Positions 1-9,067 of a stretch of 64,000 nucleotides of DNA are shown here, one piece after another. Made by a program: the position numbers and the translations under genes. Below the pieces are notes generated by a model, which saw nothing but the letters and a program-made list of their open reading frames with translations, was not told the DNA's origin and did not search any database. Every line of letters begins with the position of its first letter. Within the stretch, counting starts at the first letter, position 1. Origin of the DNA: Paracoccaceae bacterium (GTDB lineage: Bacteria; Pseudomonadota; Alphaproteobacteria; Rhodobacterales; Rhodobacteraceae); NCBI GenBank assembly GCA_024742695.1, contig JANSXY010000014.1:26507-90506 (forward strand), written 5' to 3'.

Positions 1-703
1 ACAGCGTGGCGGTCACCGCAAGGGGCGCGGCATTGACCAGCGCCAGCAACAGAAGCCGCCGCGCCAGCGGATCGGCCAGCACCGCGGCGAAACCCGGCCC
101 GCCTTCGGGGCCTGCGACGCGGCCCGCCCAGTCGCCGCGCATCGCCAGCACCGCGGCGAGGCACAGCACGGCAAAGCCCAGCGCGAAGCCGGCATAGGGC
201 GTGGTCATCGCGGGGGCGAGCGCGGCGGGCGCCAGCGCGGCCAGGCTCACCCCGGCCAGCGCCCCGCCCTCGCGCCATCCGGCAAGCCGCAGATGCCCGC
301 CCGGCCCCAGCGCCGCGGCCCGTTCCACCCCGCGGGAATAGAACACGATGGTCAGGAAGCTGTAGGCCGAGAACAGCGCCACCAGCATCAGCGCGAACCA
401 CCAAAGCGGCGCCACCGGCGGGCGCACGGCGAACAGCCCGAGCATCGCGGCACCCAGGATCGCCACACCGAGCACGACGGCGGTGCCACGCCACCGCCCC
501 AGCCGCGCCGCCAGCCAGCCAAGGCCCGGATCCTGCACCAGGTCGATCAGCCTGAGGCCGAACAGCACCGCGCCCAGCGCGGCAAGGCTGACGCCGAATT
601 CGTCGGCATAGACCTTGGGCGCGTGGATGTAGATCGGCAGCCCGGCCGAGGCCAGCATCGCCGCGAAAAGCGCATAGGCCGGCAGGGGCGCCGCCCGGCT
701 CAC
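1..703 (-). CDS. MFS / GPH-type transporter, 3' part cut by window edge
   Basis: Integral membrane transporter of the major facilitator superfamily, resembling the sugar:cation symporter-like (MFS_2/GPH) branch. The substrate is unknown. The visible 234 residues hold about five to six hydrophobic segments separated by short Arg-rich loops. The GTG start at 703 overlaps the DUF1365 stop as GTGA, so it is translated as the third gene of the flavoprotein-DUF1365-transporter operon. From memory, R. sphaeroides has a similar RpoE-dependent operon in which a flavoprotein and a DUF1365 gene precede a transporter. The C-terminal half lies outside the window, so completeness cannot be judged. Confidence 0.8.
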   Translation of the reverse strand, partial: MSRAAPLPAYALFAAMLASAGLPIYIHAPKVYADEFGVSLAALGAVLFGLRLIDLVQDPGLGWLAARLGRWRGTAVVLGVAILGAAMLGLFAVRPPVAPLWWFALMLVALFSAYSFLTIVFYSRGVERAAALGPGGHLRLAGWREGGALAGVSLAALAPAALAPAMTTPYAGFALGFAVLCLAAVLAMRGDWAGRVAGPEGGPGFAAVLADPLARRLLLLALVNAAPLAVTATL

Positions 704-1458
704 CGCGAGACCTCTTCGACCGGCGGCGCGGGGCGGGTGTGGTAACGCGCACCCTTCAGGAACAGCTTCAGCGCCTGCCAGTGGATCAGCGCCAGCACCC
801 GGCGCGACCCGAACGGCCGGCGCAGGCAGGCGGCAAGGATCGAGCCGTTGGTCAGCGGCGCGCGGCGGCCGACCAGTGTCGCCAGCACGCCGTTCTCGCC
901 ATCGCGGAAGTCGATCCAGATGCCGATCTTCTCCGCACCGATGTCGAACCGGAACCGGTATTCGCCCGCGATTTCCTGGAACGGCGAGACATGGAAGATC
1001 TTGCGCGCGGTCAGCGTGTCCTCACGGGTGATCGCGGCAAGATCTTCGTGGTGGCACAGGTAGGAATGCCGGTCGCCGAAGGTGTTGGTGACCTCGGCGA
1101 TCACCGTGCGCAGCGCGCCGGTGCCGTCGCGGCACAGCCAGAACGACACCGGGTTGAACACATGGCCCAGCACCCGCGGCTGCGTCAGCAACTCGATCCT
1201 CAGCCACGGCAGGGTGATGCCATGCGCCTGCAGAACCTCGCGCACCCAGACCGCGCCGCGGCCCTGCCCCGGCGGCCCGCCGTGATCGCGATCGTGAAGC
1301 GACAGGAGGTTGCCGCGGTTGCGCGAAAACAGCCCCGGCGCCCGCGGCTCCGCCTCGGCGTCAAGAAGCACGTAGTCCACGCCATAACGGAACGCGTTTT
1401 TCACCCCGCCGTGGCGGCCGTGGAACGTTTCGCCCCGGATATGGTCGATATCGCTCAT
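700..1458 (-). CDS. DUF1365 family protein
   Basis: A 252-residue member of DUF1365, a family of unknown biochemistry that is almost always encoded beside a FAD-dependent amine-oxidase-like protein and often a cyclopropane-fatty-acid-synthase-like methyltransferase. A role in modifying unsaturated fatty acyl chains under photo-oxidative stress is an inference from that context. Family-typical features include the early H-x-R-x-x-x-x-N-x-F-x-Y region and the central segment GHVFNPVSFWLC. The ATG at 1458 overlaps the flavoprotein stop (ATGA) and the gene's own stop overlaps the transporter start. No cyclopropane-synthase-like gene follows directly, unlike some relatives. Confidence 0.88.
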   Translation of the reverse strand: MSDIDHIRGETFHGRHGGVKNAFRYGVDYVLLDAEAEPRAPGLFSRNRGNLLSLHDRDHGGPPGQGRGAVWVREVLQAHGITLPWLRIELLTQPRVLGHVFNPVSFWLCRDGTGALRTVIAEVTNTFGDRHSYLCHHEDLAAITREDTLTARKIFHVSPFQEIAGEYRFRFDIGAEKIGIWIDFRDGENGVLATLVGRRAPLTNGSILAACLRRPFGSRRVLALIHWQALKLFLKGARYHTRPAPPVEEVSR

Positions 1459-2750
1459 TGCGCCGCCACGGGCGCGGCGCGGCGCGCGATCGCCTCGACC
1501 ACGTCGACGGCGCTGGCGAAACCGTCCTCGTGGAAGCCGTTCTTCATCCAGGCGCCGCAGAACCACGTGGCGTTGGTGCCGTTCATCGCCCGCACCTCCG
1601 CCTGGCCCTGCAGCGCGGCGAGATCGTAGACCGGGTGGCTGAATGTCACCTGGTCGTAGATCAGTTCCTCGCGGATCGGGCGGGTGGCGTTCAGCGTGAC
1701 GAACAGCGGATCGTCCTTCGGGATCGGCTGCAGCGAGTTCATCCAGTAGGTCAGGTCGATCCGGTCCTTGCGCTGGCCGCGCTCCTCGACATAGACCCAC
1801 GAGGCCCAGGCCGCCTTGCGCCGCGGCATCGTCGAGGGATCGGCATGCAGCACCGCGGTGTTGGGCTGGTAGCGCACCTTCGACAGCGCCGCGGTCTCGT
1901 CCGGGGTGGGATCGGCCAGAAGCCGCAGCGCGTCGTCGGAATGGGTCGCGAGGATCACCTCGTCGAACAGCTCCCACTCGCCGCCCTCCAGCCGGACCTC
2001 GGCGCCCGCCGGCCCGCGCCGCACCCCGGCCACCGGCGCGCCGGTGCGGATCTCGACCCCTGCGGCGCGCATGTGACGTTCCAGCCGGCGGACGTATTCG
2101 ATCGATCCGCCCTTGACCGTGTACCACTGGTGCTGGCCGGTCGCGGCCAGAAGCGCGTGGTTGTCGAAGAACTGCACCATTGCCTGCGCCGGGAAATCGA
2201 GGATCCCGTGGCAGGGCGTCGACCAGATCGCCCCGGACAGCGGCGTGATGTAGTAGTCGCGGAACCAGGCCCCGGTGCCGATCTTGTCCAGCAGTTCGGC
2301 GATCGTCATGTCGGGGCGATCCGCCGCCTCGCGGCAACGCGCGTTGAACCGGAAGATGTCGCGCAGCATCCGCAGGTAGGCCGGCCGGGCCATGTTGCGG
2401 TTCTGCGCGAAGATCGCGCGGAAATTCTTGAGCCCGTATTCGATCCGCCCGCCGTCGATCGAGGCGCCGAAGCTCATGTCGCTTTCGGTCACCGGCACGT
2501 CGAGCCGGTCGAACAGCCGGCACAGGTGCGGGTAGTTGACCCGGTTGAACACGATGAAGCCGGTATCCACCGGCTGATCGCCCCGCTTGCCCGCGATCAC
2601 CGTCCGGGCATGGCCGCCCAACCGGCCCTCGGCCTCGATCAGCACGACGCGGTGATCCTCGCCAAGCAGATGCGCGGCCGCCATGCCGGAGATGCCGCCG
2701 CCGATCACGGCGATGCGGCGGGGCGGGCGGGGCGGAAGTTCGAAGGGCAT
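1455..2750 (-). CDS. FAD-dependent amine-oxidase-like oxidoreductase
   Basis: A 431-residue flavoprotein of the flavin-containing amine oxidoreductase superfamily. The dinucleotide-binding Rossmann motif VIGGGISGMAAAHLL lies near residues 14-28, followed by an acidic strand end (LIEAEGRLGG). Homologues next to DUF1365 are linked to unsaturated or cyclopropane/furan fatty acid chemistry, but the reaction here is inferred. The ATG at 2750 is chosen because a GGAG sits six bases upstream and the product then begins just before the Rossmann fold; an upstream in-frame ATG would add 22 unlikely residues. It is the first gene of an operon whose promoter carries an RpoE-like TGATCC box at 2803-2808. 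Confidence 0.88.
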   Translation of the reverse strand: MPFELPPRPPRRIAVIGGGISGMAAAHLLGEDHRVVLIEAEGRLGGHARTVIAGKRGDQPVDTGFIVFNRVNYPHLCRLFDRLDVPVTESDMSFGASIDGGRIEYGLKNFRAIFAQNRNMARPAYLRMLRDIFRFNARCREAADRPDMTIAELLDKIGTGAWFRDYYITPLSGAIWSTPCHGILDFPAQAMVQFFDNHALLAATGQHQWYTVKGGSIEYVRRLERHMRAAGVEIRTGAPVAGVRRGPAGAEVRLEGGEWELFDEVILATHSDDALRLLADPTPDETAALSKVRYQPNTAVLHADPSTMPRRKAAWASWVYVEERGQRKDRIDLTYWMNSLQPIPKDDPLFVTLNATRPIREELIYDQVTFSHPVYDLAALQGQAEVRAMNGTNATWFCGAWMKNGFHEDGFASAVDVVEAIARRAAPVAAQ

Positions 2751-2779
2751 GCGCGATCTCCAGGCTTGGTCGTTCGTTC

Positions 2780-2808
2780 GGTTACGGTGGCAGGGCCGCG
2801 TTGGATCA
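2780..2808 (-). promoter_or_regulatory. Putative RpoE (ECF11-type) promoter for the flavoprotein operon
   Basis: Read on the minus strand, TGATCC (2808-2803) is followed after 18 bases by TAACC (2784-2780). The R. sphaeroides RpoE consensus known to me is TGATCC, about 17-18 bases, then TAAGA/TAWGA-like. The start codon of the flavoprotein lies 30 bases further on. The -35 is exact and the -10 only partial. Confidence 0.68.
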
Positions 2809-2823
2809 AAGCGCATCTTGCGG

Positions 2824-2852
2824 TGATCCGATAGCGGCGGGCCTGCGTAGAC
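2824..2852 (+). promoter_or_regulatory. Putative RpoE autoregulatory promoter for rpoE-chrR
   Basis: TGATCC at 2824-2829, an 18-base spacer, then TAGAC at 2848-2852. This matches the ECF11 promoter pattern and implies autoregulation of rpoE-chrR. It lies back to back with the divergent copy, with 15 bases between the two -35 hexamers. Confidence 0.75.
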
Positions 2853-2956
2853 GGTTCATGTTGACCGGTGTGGACACACTTCTCTTTCCGGATGCAGCCA
2901 CTGACGGGCGTCCCTATGATGGGGCCCGGCAACGGCAGGCACTTGGGGCGGGAAAC

Positions 2957-3523
2957 GTGGAATCACCGGTGAAAACCGAAACGCAGGATGCCGATTGGGT
3001 CGACGCGATGATCCGCGTCCGAACCCAGCGGGACAGGGCGGCTTTCGCCCGTCTTTTCCGCCATTTCGCGCCGCGCGTGAAGGCCTTTCTGGTGAAGTCC
3101 GGCGCAACCGAGGCGCTGGCCGAGGAATGTACGCAGGACGTGATGGCGACGATCTGGCAAAAGGCGCATCTGTTCGACCCCGAGCGCGCATCGGTCGCGA
3201 CATGGGTGTTCACGATCGCGCGCAACCGCCGGATCGACCTGATCCGCCGATCCCGCCGGCCCGAACCCGAAGACCTGCCGTGGGGCCCCGAGCACGAACC
3301 CGACCAGGCCGAGGCGCTTGCGCTCCAGCAGGAAAGCGAACGTCTGGGGCGGGCGCTCGCGCAGCTGCCCGACAAGCAACGTGACCTGATCGAACGCGCC
3401 TTCTACGGAGAGCGCAGTCATAGCGAGATCGCCTCCGAGACCGGCCTGCCGCTCGGCACGATCAAATCCCGTATCCGCCTCGCGCTGGACCGCCTGCGCC
3501 ACGAAATGAAGCAATCGACATGA
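2957..3523 (+). CDS. rpoE: ECF sigma factor RpoE (group 11)
   Basis: A 188-residue ECF sigma factor that in relatives directs the response to singlet oxygen and is held inactive by ChrR. Sigma region 2 spans about residues 20-95, with the aromatic-rich TWVFTIARNRRIDLIRR segment. Region 4 at the C-terminus has the helix-turn-helix HSEIASETGLPLGTIKSRIR. The GTG at 2957 is the likely start, since G-rich sequence precedes it and it gives the usual family length. An ATG at 2801 would run through the promoter. The stop overlaps the chrR ATG (ATGA), so the pair is translationally coupled, which keeps sigma and anti-sigma in step. Confidence 0.93.
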   Translation: MESPVKTETQDADWVDAMIRVRTQRDRAAFARLFRHFAPRVKAFLVKSGATEALAEECTQDVMATIWQKAHLFDPERASVATWVFTIARNRRIDLIRRSRRPEPEDLPWGPEHEPDQAEALALQQESERLGRALAQLPDKQRDLIERAFYGERSHSEIASETGLPLGTIKSRIRLALDRLRHEMKQST

Positions 3524-4173
3524 CCAAGATCCAACATCACCTGACCGATGCCCTCCTGATGGGCTACGCCGCCGGAACCCTGCCCGAGGCCTTCTCTCTC
3601 GTCGTGGCAAGCCACGTGTCGATGTGCGACGAGTGCCGCGCGAGGCTCGCCTCCTACGAGGCGCTGGGCGGCGGGTTGATCGACGGGGCCGAGGAAATGG
3701 CGCTGTCCGACGACTGTTTCGAGGCCGTGATGGCCCGCATCGACGGTGCGGATGCACCGGCCGCGCCGCCGGTGCGCCGGGTGCGGCGGCCGGGTCTGTT
3801 CCCGGTACCGCTGCAGGACTACGTCGGCGGCGATGTCGAGGCGGTGCGCTGGCGGCCGATCGGCATGGGCGTGCGGCAGGCGATCCTCGAGACCGACCGC
3901 GAGGCGACGGTGCGGCTTTTGCACATCCCGGCGGGAAGCGCCGTGCCCGATCACGGCCACAACGGCACCGAGATCACGCTTGTCCTTCAGGGCGCGTTCC
4001 GCGACGAGGATGGCCGCTACGGGCCCGGCGATGTCGAGGTCGCGACCGAGGAGATGCATCACACGCCGGTCGCCGAACCGGGGATGGACTGCATCTGCCT
4101 TGCGGCGACCGACGGGCCGTTGAAGTTCCGCGCGATCCTGCCGCGCCTCGCGCAGCCGCTGCTGCGGATCTGA
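3520..4173 (+). CDS. chrR: Zinc-binding anti-sigma factor ChrR
   Basis: A 217-residue zinc anti-sigma factor. The N-terminal ZAS domain keeps the four expected ligands His6, His32, Cys36 and Cys39 (H-x3-C-x2-C). A C-terminal cupin (about residues 100-200) carries His145, His147, Glu151 and His180/181, matching the second zinc site of R. sphaeroides ChrR with a small register shift. In that organism singlet oxygen causes the cupin domain to relay release of RpoE. All ligands are present, so the switch should be functional. It overlaps rpoE by four bases. Confidence 0.95.
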   Translation: MTKIQHHLTDALLMGYAAGTLPEAFSLVVASHVSMCDECRARLASYEALGGGLIDGAEEMALSDDCFEAVMARIDGADAPAAPPVRRVRRPGLFPVPLQDYVGGDVEAVRWRPIGMGVRQAILETDREATVRLLHIPAGSAVPDHGHNGTEITLVLQGAFRDEDGRYGPGDVEVATEEMHHTPVAEPGMDCICLAATDGPLKFRAILPRLAQPLLRI

Positions 4174-4254
4174 GGGATATCGGGGCCGGGGCGCCGGCGG
4201 GGGCGCCGGTCACCCAGCAAGACCCGGTCGGCACGCAAGACGTGCGCAGGCGCG

Positions 4255-4286
4255 GGCCGGGGCGCCTTGGACGAAGGGCCCCGGCC
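4255..4286. terminator. Hairpin terminator between convergent chrR and leuB
   Basis: GGCCGGGGC at 4255-4263 pairs with GCCCCGGCC at 4278-4286. An inner CCTT/AAGG pairing closes a five-base loop, with a single bulged G. It lies just past the leuB stop and downstream of chrR, so it could serve both strands. There is no long T-tract. Confidence 0.5.
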
Positions 4287-4294
4287 GCGCCCGG

Positions 4295-5401
4295 TCAGAG
4301 GCTCGCGTCCAGCGCGGCGACGATCGCATCGCCCATCTGCCCGGTCGACACGGGCTGCGCGCCCTCTTCGCCCAGAAGGTCGGCGGTGCGCAGGCCCTGG
4401 GCCAGCACCGTCTCTACCGCCCGCTCCAGCCGGTCGGCCTCGTCACCCTTGTCGAAGGAGTAGCGCAGCGCCATCGCGAAGGACAGGATGCAGGCGATCG
4501 GGTTCGCCTTGCCCTGCCCGGCGATGTCCGGGGCCGAGCCGTGGACGGGTTCGTAAAGCGCCTTGGGCCGTCCGTTCGCCATCGGCGCGCCCAGGCTGGC
4601 CGAGGGCAGCATGCCCAGCGATCCGGTCAGCATCGCGGCCAGGTCCGACAGCAGATCGCCGAACAGGTTGTCGGTCACGATCACGTCGAACTGCTTGGGC
4701 CAGCGGGTCAGCTGCATCGCACCCGCGTCGGCGTACATGTGGCTCAGCTCCACGTCGGGGTATTCCCTGTCATGCACCTCCTGCACGACCTGGCGCCACA
4801 GTACGCCCGATTCCATCACGTTGGCCTTCTCCATCGAGCAGACCTTGTTGCCCCGCCGCCGCGCCAGTTCGAAGGCCGAGCGCGCGACCCGCGCGATCTC
4901 GGATTCCGTGTAGCGCTGGGTGTTGATCCCCACCCGCTCGTTGCCCTCGGTATGGATGCCGCGCGGCTCGCCGAAATAGACGCCGGAGGTCAGTTCGCGG
5001 ACGATCATGATGTCGAGGCCGGCCACCACGTCGCGCTTGAGCGACGAGAAATCGGCCAGCGCGTCGAAGCACTGCGCCGGGCGCAGGTTGGCGTAAAGGT
5101 CCATCTCCTTGCGCAGGCGCAAAAGCCCGCGTTCCGGCTTCACGCTGAAGTCGAGGTCGTCGTATTGCGGTCCGCCGACGGCGCCCAGCAGGACCGCGTC
5201 GACCTCCTGCGCCTTCGCCATCGTCGCATCGGTCAGCGGCGTGCCATGCGCGTCATAGGCGCAGCCGCCGACAAGGTCTTCGCTGACGTCGAACGCCAGG
5301 CCGCGCTTCGCGCCGAACCAGTCGATGATCTTGCGGACCTCGGCCATGACTTCGGGGCCGATCCCGTCGCCGGGAAGGATGAGAAGGGAAGGGTTGGCCA
5401 C
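4295..5401 (-). CDS. leuB: 3-isopropylmalate dehydrogenase
   Basis: A 368-residue cytoplasmic NAD-dependent dehydrogenase that oxidises and decarboxylates 3-isopropylmalate to 2-oxoisocaproate, the third dedicated step of leucine biosynthesis. The N-terminal [10 protein letters not shown] nucleotide/substrate loop, the [14 protein letters not shown] region and the [12 protein letters not shown] metal-binding Asp segment are all present, and the length is normal. It is the last leucine gene here, 128 bases beyond the EEP-family gene, so it may have its own promoter in that gap. Confidence 0.97.
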   Translation of the reverse strand: MANPSLLILPGDGIGPEVMAEVRKIIDWFGAKRGLAFDVSEDLVGGCAYDAHGTPLTDATMAKAQEVDAVLLGAVGGPQYDDLDFSVKPERGLLRLRKEMDLYANLRPAQCFDALADFSSLKRDVVAGLDIMIVRELTSGVYFGEPRGIHTEGNERVGINTQRYTESEIARVARSAFELARRRGNKVCSMEKANVMESGVLWRQVVQEVHDREYPDVELSHMYADAGAMQLTRWPKQFDVIVTDNLFGDLLSDLAAMLTGSLGMLPSASLGAPMANGRPKALYEPVHGSAPDIAGQGKANPIACILSFAMALRYSFDKGDEADRLERAVETVLAQGLRTADLLGEEGAQPVSTGQMGDAIVAALDASL

Positions 5402-5529
5402 GGCGCTCTCCTGGAACTGTCGGATAGGGTCACGCCCGCCTAGCCAAAGGGGAAGGCGCGGTCAAGCGGCCGGGCCGGGCGCGGTGCGGCAGCGGCCACG
5501 GCACCCCGGCGCGCCCCGCCGCGCGGCGG

Positions 5530-6648
5530 TCAGGGCAGCGCCAGGTCGATCCAGACGAGACGGTGGCGCGAGGCGGTCGCGGCCACCCCCGCCATCGGAT
5601 CGCCCGGCTCCGGCCACAGCACGCCTGCGCCGCCCACCGCCAGATCGGCCGAGGGCAGCAGATAGGTCACCCGCAGGTTGCCCGGCCCCGGATCGTCGCC
5701 CCAGTCCACGGTATCCAGCGCCGGGTCGCCGCGATGCGCGGCATTGGCCCCGCCCTGCGCCACGGCCGCCGCCGCCCCGCCGGCACTGCCCGGCGCCGGG
5801 TCTTGCAGGCGCGGATCGGACAGGAGCGCCCGCAAGGCCGCCGACCGGCCCTCGCCGTCCAGCGGGTCGAGATTGGCGTTGCCGAGGATCACGAAGGGCG
5901 GTTCGGGCGCCGCGCCCAGGTCGCCGTCCAGCAGCCGCAGCCACAGTGCCGCCTCGTCGTGGTTGCGCCGGCCGTTGCGATCCTCCGGCCCGTCGAAGAC
6001 CGGTGGTGTCGCCTGCCAGGTCATCAGGGCGATCCGCCCGCCACCGGGCAGGTGCAACAGCACCAGCCAGTGCCCGTGCGAGGACAGCCGCTGCACCTGC
6101 GCCGCCGCGGCCGACAGGCCCGCGCCGTCGATCAGGTTGCCCGGCAGATCGGCCCAGGGCAGGCCCGAGAAATCCCGCACCCCCGCGCCGTCCACCGGCA
6201 GCCGCGACAGGATCGCCAGCGCGCCCGACCCGGCGAACCGGCCCCAGCCCTGCGCATCGCCCGGCCCGCCGGTTCGGCCGTCGCCGTCGATGTCCAGGCC
6301 GGTTGCCAGACCGGCATTGGGCGGCAGCGCGAAGCGGTGCGGGTAGGGGCCGCCGCCCGCCGCGGCAACCCGGTCGGCCAGGGCCGACAGCGCCAGCAGA
6401 TCGTGGTCGTAGTCGATGCCCGACAGCACCAGCACATCCGCCGACGCCGCCGCGATCATCGCCGCGACCGCCTCGGCCTGCGGATCGTCGCCGCGCGCGA
6501 TGTCACGATACAGCAGGCCGGGCCCCTTGCGGCCCAGTTCGGCGGCGTAGAACGCCAGTCGAAGCGCCTCTGCCCGCGCCGCCGGGGCGGCGAGCGCGAT
6601 CAGGATCGAAACGGCAAGGATCAGGCGGCGTGTCGTCTTCCCCGGCAT
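5530..6648 (-). CDS. Secreted endonuclease/exonuclease/phosphatase-family protein
   Basis: A 372-residue exported protein of the EEP (DNase I-like) superfamily. The signal peptide has positive residues, a hydrophobic stretch (about residues 9-24) and an ARA-E cleavage context. Residues near 230-290 hold the family hallmarks GNANLDPLDG and a DTVDWGDD segment, and a terminal SRHRLVWIDL resembles the usual S-D-H-x-x-V motif with Asp replaced by Arg. The substrate is unknown; extracellular nucleic acid or a phosphodiester are possibilities. It sits between leuD and leuB, which is not a pathway-related position. Confidence 0.72.
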   Translation of the reverse strand: MPGKTTRRLILAVSILIALAAPAARAEALRLAFYAAELGRKGPGLLYRDIARGDDPQAEAVAAMIAAASADVLVLSGIDYDHDLLALSALADRVAAAGGGPYPHRFALPPNAGLATGLDIDGDGRTGGPGDAQGWGRFAGSGALAILSRLPVDGAGVRDFSGLPWADLPGNLIDGAGLSAAAAQVQRLSSHGHWLVLLHLPGGGRIALMTWQATPPVFDGPEDRNGRRNHDEAALWLRLLDGDLGAAPEPPFVILGNANLDPLDGEGRSAALRALLSDPRLQDPAPGSAGGAAAAVAQGGANAAHRGDPALDTVDWGDDPGPGNLRVTYLLPSADLAVGGAGVLWPEPGDPMAGVAATASRHRLVWIDLALP

Positions 6649-6714
6649 ACCGCCATGCTGCGCCGGGACGCGGGCCGGGCAAGGCGAACTCGCGCCCCGC
6701 CCGGCCGTTTCACG

Positions 6715-7320
6715 TCAGACCCAGGGGCGCGCCTGCGCCGCGGTGGCCTCGTAGCTGTCGATCGCCGCGGCCTTTTCCAGCGTCAGGCCGATGTCGTCGA
6801 GCCCGTTCAGCAGGCAGTGCTTCTTGAACGGATCGACATCGAAGGAAAACGCCGTGCCGTCCGCGGCGGTGACCGTCTGCGCATCGAGATCGACGGTGAT
6901 CCGGGCGTTCGCGCCCTTGCGCGCATCGTCCATCAGGTGATCGATCGCGTCCTGCGGCAGCACCACCGGCAGGATGCCGTTCTTGAAGCAGTTGTTGTAG
7001 AAGATGTCGGCGAAGCTGGTGGAGATCACGCAGCGGATGCCGAAATCCAGAAGCGCCCAGGGCGCGTGTTCGCGCGACGATCCGCAGCCGAAATTGTCTC
7101 CGGCGACAAGGATTTCCGCATCGCGCCAGGCCGGCTGGTTGAGCACGAAATCGGCGATCTCGTTGCCCTCGCGGTCATAGCGCATCTCGTCGAAGAGGTT
7201 CACGCCCAGCCCCGTCCTCTTGATCGTCTTGAGGAACTGCTTGGGGATGATCATATCGGTGTCGATGTTGACCAGCGGCATGGGCGCCGCGATGCCGGTC
7301 AGGGTGGTGAACTTGTCCAT
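6715..7320 (-). CDS. leuD: 3-isopropylmalate dehydratase small subunit
   Basis: A 201-residue small subunit that pairs with LeuC to isomerise 2-isopropylmalate to 3-isopropylmalate. The swivel-domain features [14 protein letters not shown] and [15 protein letters not shown] are intact. It begins 15 bases after the leuC stop with a GAGG-type ribosome site just upstream, so the two subunits are co-transcribed. Length is normal for bacterial LeuD. Confidence 0.97.
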   Translation of the reverse strand: MDKFTTLTGIAAPMPLVNIDTDMIIPKQFLKTIKRTGLGVNLFDEMRYDREGNEIADFVLNQPAWRDAEILVAGDNFGCGSSREHAPWALLDFGIRCVISTSFADIFYNNCFKNGILPVVLPQDAIDHLMDDARKGANARITVDLDAQTVTAADGTAFSFDVDPFKKHCLLNGLDDIGLTLEKAAAIDSYEATAAQARPWV

Positions 7321-7335
7321 CTTCCTCGTCTCCCC

Positions 7336-8757
7336 TCAGACCGTCTCGGCCACAAGATCGCGCACGTCCGTCAGATGCCCGGTCACCGCCGCCGCCGCCG
7401 CCATCGCCGGGCTCATCAGGTGGGTGCGGCCCTTGTAGCCCTGCCGCCCCTCGAAGTTGCGGTTCGAGGTGGAGGCGCAGCGCTCTTCCGGCGCCAGCTG
7501 GTCGGGGTTCATGCCCAGGCACATCGAGCAGCCCGCCAGCCGCCATTCGAAGCCCGCGTCGGTGAACACCTGCGCCAGCCCCTCTTCCTCGGCCTGCGCG
7601 CGCACCAGGCCGGAACCCGGCACCACGATGCCGCGCACGCCCGGCGCCAGCTTGCGGCCCTTCAGAACCTCTGCCGCGGCGCGCAGATCCTCGATCCGGC
7701 CGTTGGTGCACGACCCGATGAACACCGCGTCGATCCGGATGTCGGTCAGCTTCATTCCCGGCGTCAGGCCCATGTAGTCGAGCGAACGCTGCGCCGCGCC
7801 GACCTTGCCGCCGGAAAACGATTCCGCCGCCGGCACGGTGCCGGTGATCGGCAGCACGTCCTCGGGGCTGGTGCCCCAGGTGACGACCGGGGCGATGTCT
7901 TCGGCCTTCAGCGTCACGACCTTGTCCCAGTGCGCGTCGTCGTCGGATTTCAGCGTCTTCCACCAGGCCAGCGCCGCCTCCCAGGCCGCGCCCTTGGGGG
8001 CATGCGGCCGGCCCTTGACATAGGCGAAGGTCTTTTCGTCCGGCGCGATCAGGCCGGCGCGGGCGCCGCCCTCGATCGCCATGTTGCACACCGTCATCCG
8101 GCCTTCCATCGACAGCTCGCGGATCGCCTCGCCGCAGTACTCGATGACATGGCCGGTGCCGCCCGCCGTGCCGGTCGCGCCGATCACCGACAGCGTGATG
8201 TCCTTGGCGGTCACGCCCGGCGGCAGCTTGCCGGTGATCTCGACCTTCATGTTCTTCGATTTCTTCTGGATCAGCGTCTGGGTGGCCAGCACATGTTCCA
8301 CCTCGGAGGTGCCGATCCCGTGCGCCAGCGCGCCGAAGGCGCCGTGGGTGGCGGTGTGGCTGTCGCCGCAGACCACCGTCATGCCCGGCAGGGTCCAGCC
8401 CTGTTCCGGCCCGACGATGTGGACGATGCCCTGCCGCACGTCGCTGACCGGGTAGTAGTGGATGCCGAAGTCGCGCGCGTTGGTGTCCAGCGCCGCCATC
8501 TGGATGCGGCTGTCCTCGGTCATGTTCTCGGGGTTCTCGCGGCCCGCGGTCGTGGGCACGTTGTGATCGGGCACCGCGATGGTCTTGTCGGGCGCGCGCA
8601 CGGTGCGGCCCGCCATCCGCAGGCCCTCGAACGCCTGGGGCGAGGTCACCTCGTGCACCAGGTGACGGTCGATATACAGAAGGCAGGTGCCGTCCTCGGC
8701 CTCATGGACGACATGCGCGTCCCAGATCTTGTCGTAGAGCGTTTTTCCGCCGGTCAT
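7336..8757 (-). CDS. leuC: 3-isopropylmalate dehydratase large subunit
   Basis: A 473-residue aconitase-family enzyme that carries the catalytic 4Fe-4S cluster of isopropylmalate isomerase. The cluster cysteines are recognisable in FIGSCTNGR and in [11 protein letters not shown]. The N-terminal [13 protein letters not shown] start is typical, and an early [12 protein letters not shown] block matches the family. It heads the minus-strand leucine block leuC-leuD. A possible 53-codon gene lies 70 bases upstream. I see no obvious leucine-rich attenuator peptide. Confidence 0.97.
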   Translation of the reverse strand: MTGGKTLYDKIWDAHVVHEAEDGTCLLYIDRHLVHEVTSPQAFEGLRMAGRTVRAPDKTIAVPDHNVPTTAGRENPENMTEDSRIQMAALDTNARDFGIHYYPVSDVRQGIVHIVGPEQGWTLPGMTVVCGDSHTATHGAFGALAHGIGTSEVEHVLATQTLIQKKSKNMKVEITGKLPPGVTAKDITLSVIGATGTAGGTGHVIEYCGEAIRELSMEGRMTVCNMAIEGGARAGLIAPDEKTFAYVKGRPHAPKGAAWEAALAWWKTLKSDDDAHWDKVVTLKAEDIAPVVTWGTSPEDVLPITGTVPAAESFSGGKVGAAQRSLDYMGLTPGMKLTDIRIDAVFIGSCTNGRIEDLRAAAEVLKGRKLAPGVRGIVVPGSGLVRAQAEEEGLAQVFTDAGFEWRLAGCSMCLGMNPDQLAPEERCASTSNRNFEGRQGYKGRTHLMSPAMAAAAAVTGHLTDVRDLVAETV

Positions 8758-8827
8758 GGCTGATCTCGTCTGTGGCGATGGGGAAAAGGGGCAGGGCCGC
8801 GGGGGCCCGGGATCGCTTGGGCGGGCG

Positions 8828-8989
8828 TCAAAGTCGCGCCAGGACGGACCGGGCCTGTCCGTAGAAGCGCCAGGGCAGGCGCGCTCGGTCGTCCATGTCG
8901 AAGAAGCGGATCATGCGCTCCAGATACGCCCTGCGGTGGGCTTTGGCAATCCTCGCCGCCCGGCCTGGCCGCGCACACGCCGTCGACAT
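8828..8989 (-). CDS. Possible 53-residue basic small protein
   Basis: A short open frame from ATG at 8989 to TGA, 70 bases upstream of leuC and on the same strand. Its second half ([18 protein letters not shown]) reads like genuine amphipathic helical protein sequence, and its codons mostly end in G or C. There is no clear ribosome-binding site at 8989; an internal start at the Met near residue 26 is also possible. I recognise no family. It may equally be the tail of a decayed longer gene. Together with 8758-8827 and 8990-9067, where I see nothing else, it fills the leuC-rsfS divergent gap. Confidence 0.35.
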   Translation of the reverse strand: MSTACARPGRAARIAKAHRRAYLERMIRFFDMDDRARLPWRFYGQARSVLARL

Positions 8990-9067
8990 TGAGATTTCGC
9001 GGTCGCGATGCTATGTTGAAGGGGCCCGGCGCCGGGGCCTTGGAACGGCGCGCGACATCGGAGGACA

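Noticed and set aside
2801..2956. Upstream ATG at 2801 as the rpoE start
   Set aside because: It would translate through the probable promoter and add 52 residues absent from the family. The GTG at 2957 fits better.
5563..8763. Very long plus-strand open frame (over 1,000 codons) opposite the EEP, leuD and leuC genes
   Set aside because: It is antisense to three well-recognised genes, is rich in Arg/Gly/His/Gln as expected for a shadow frame at this GC content, and shows no family motif.
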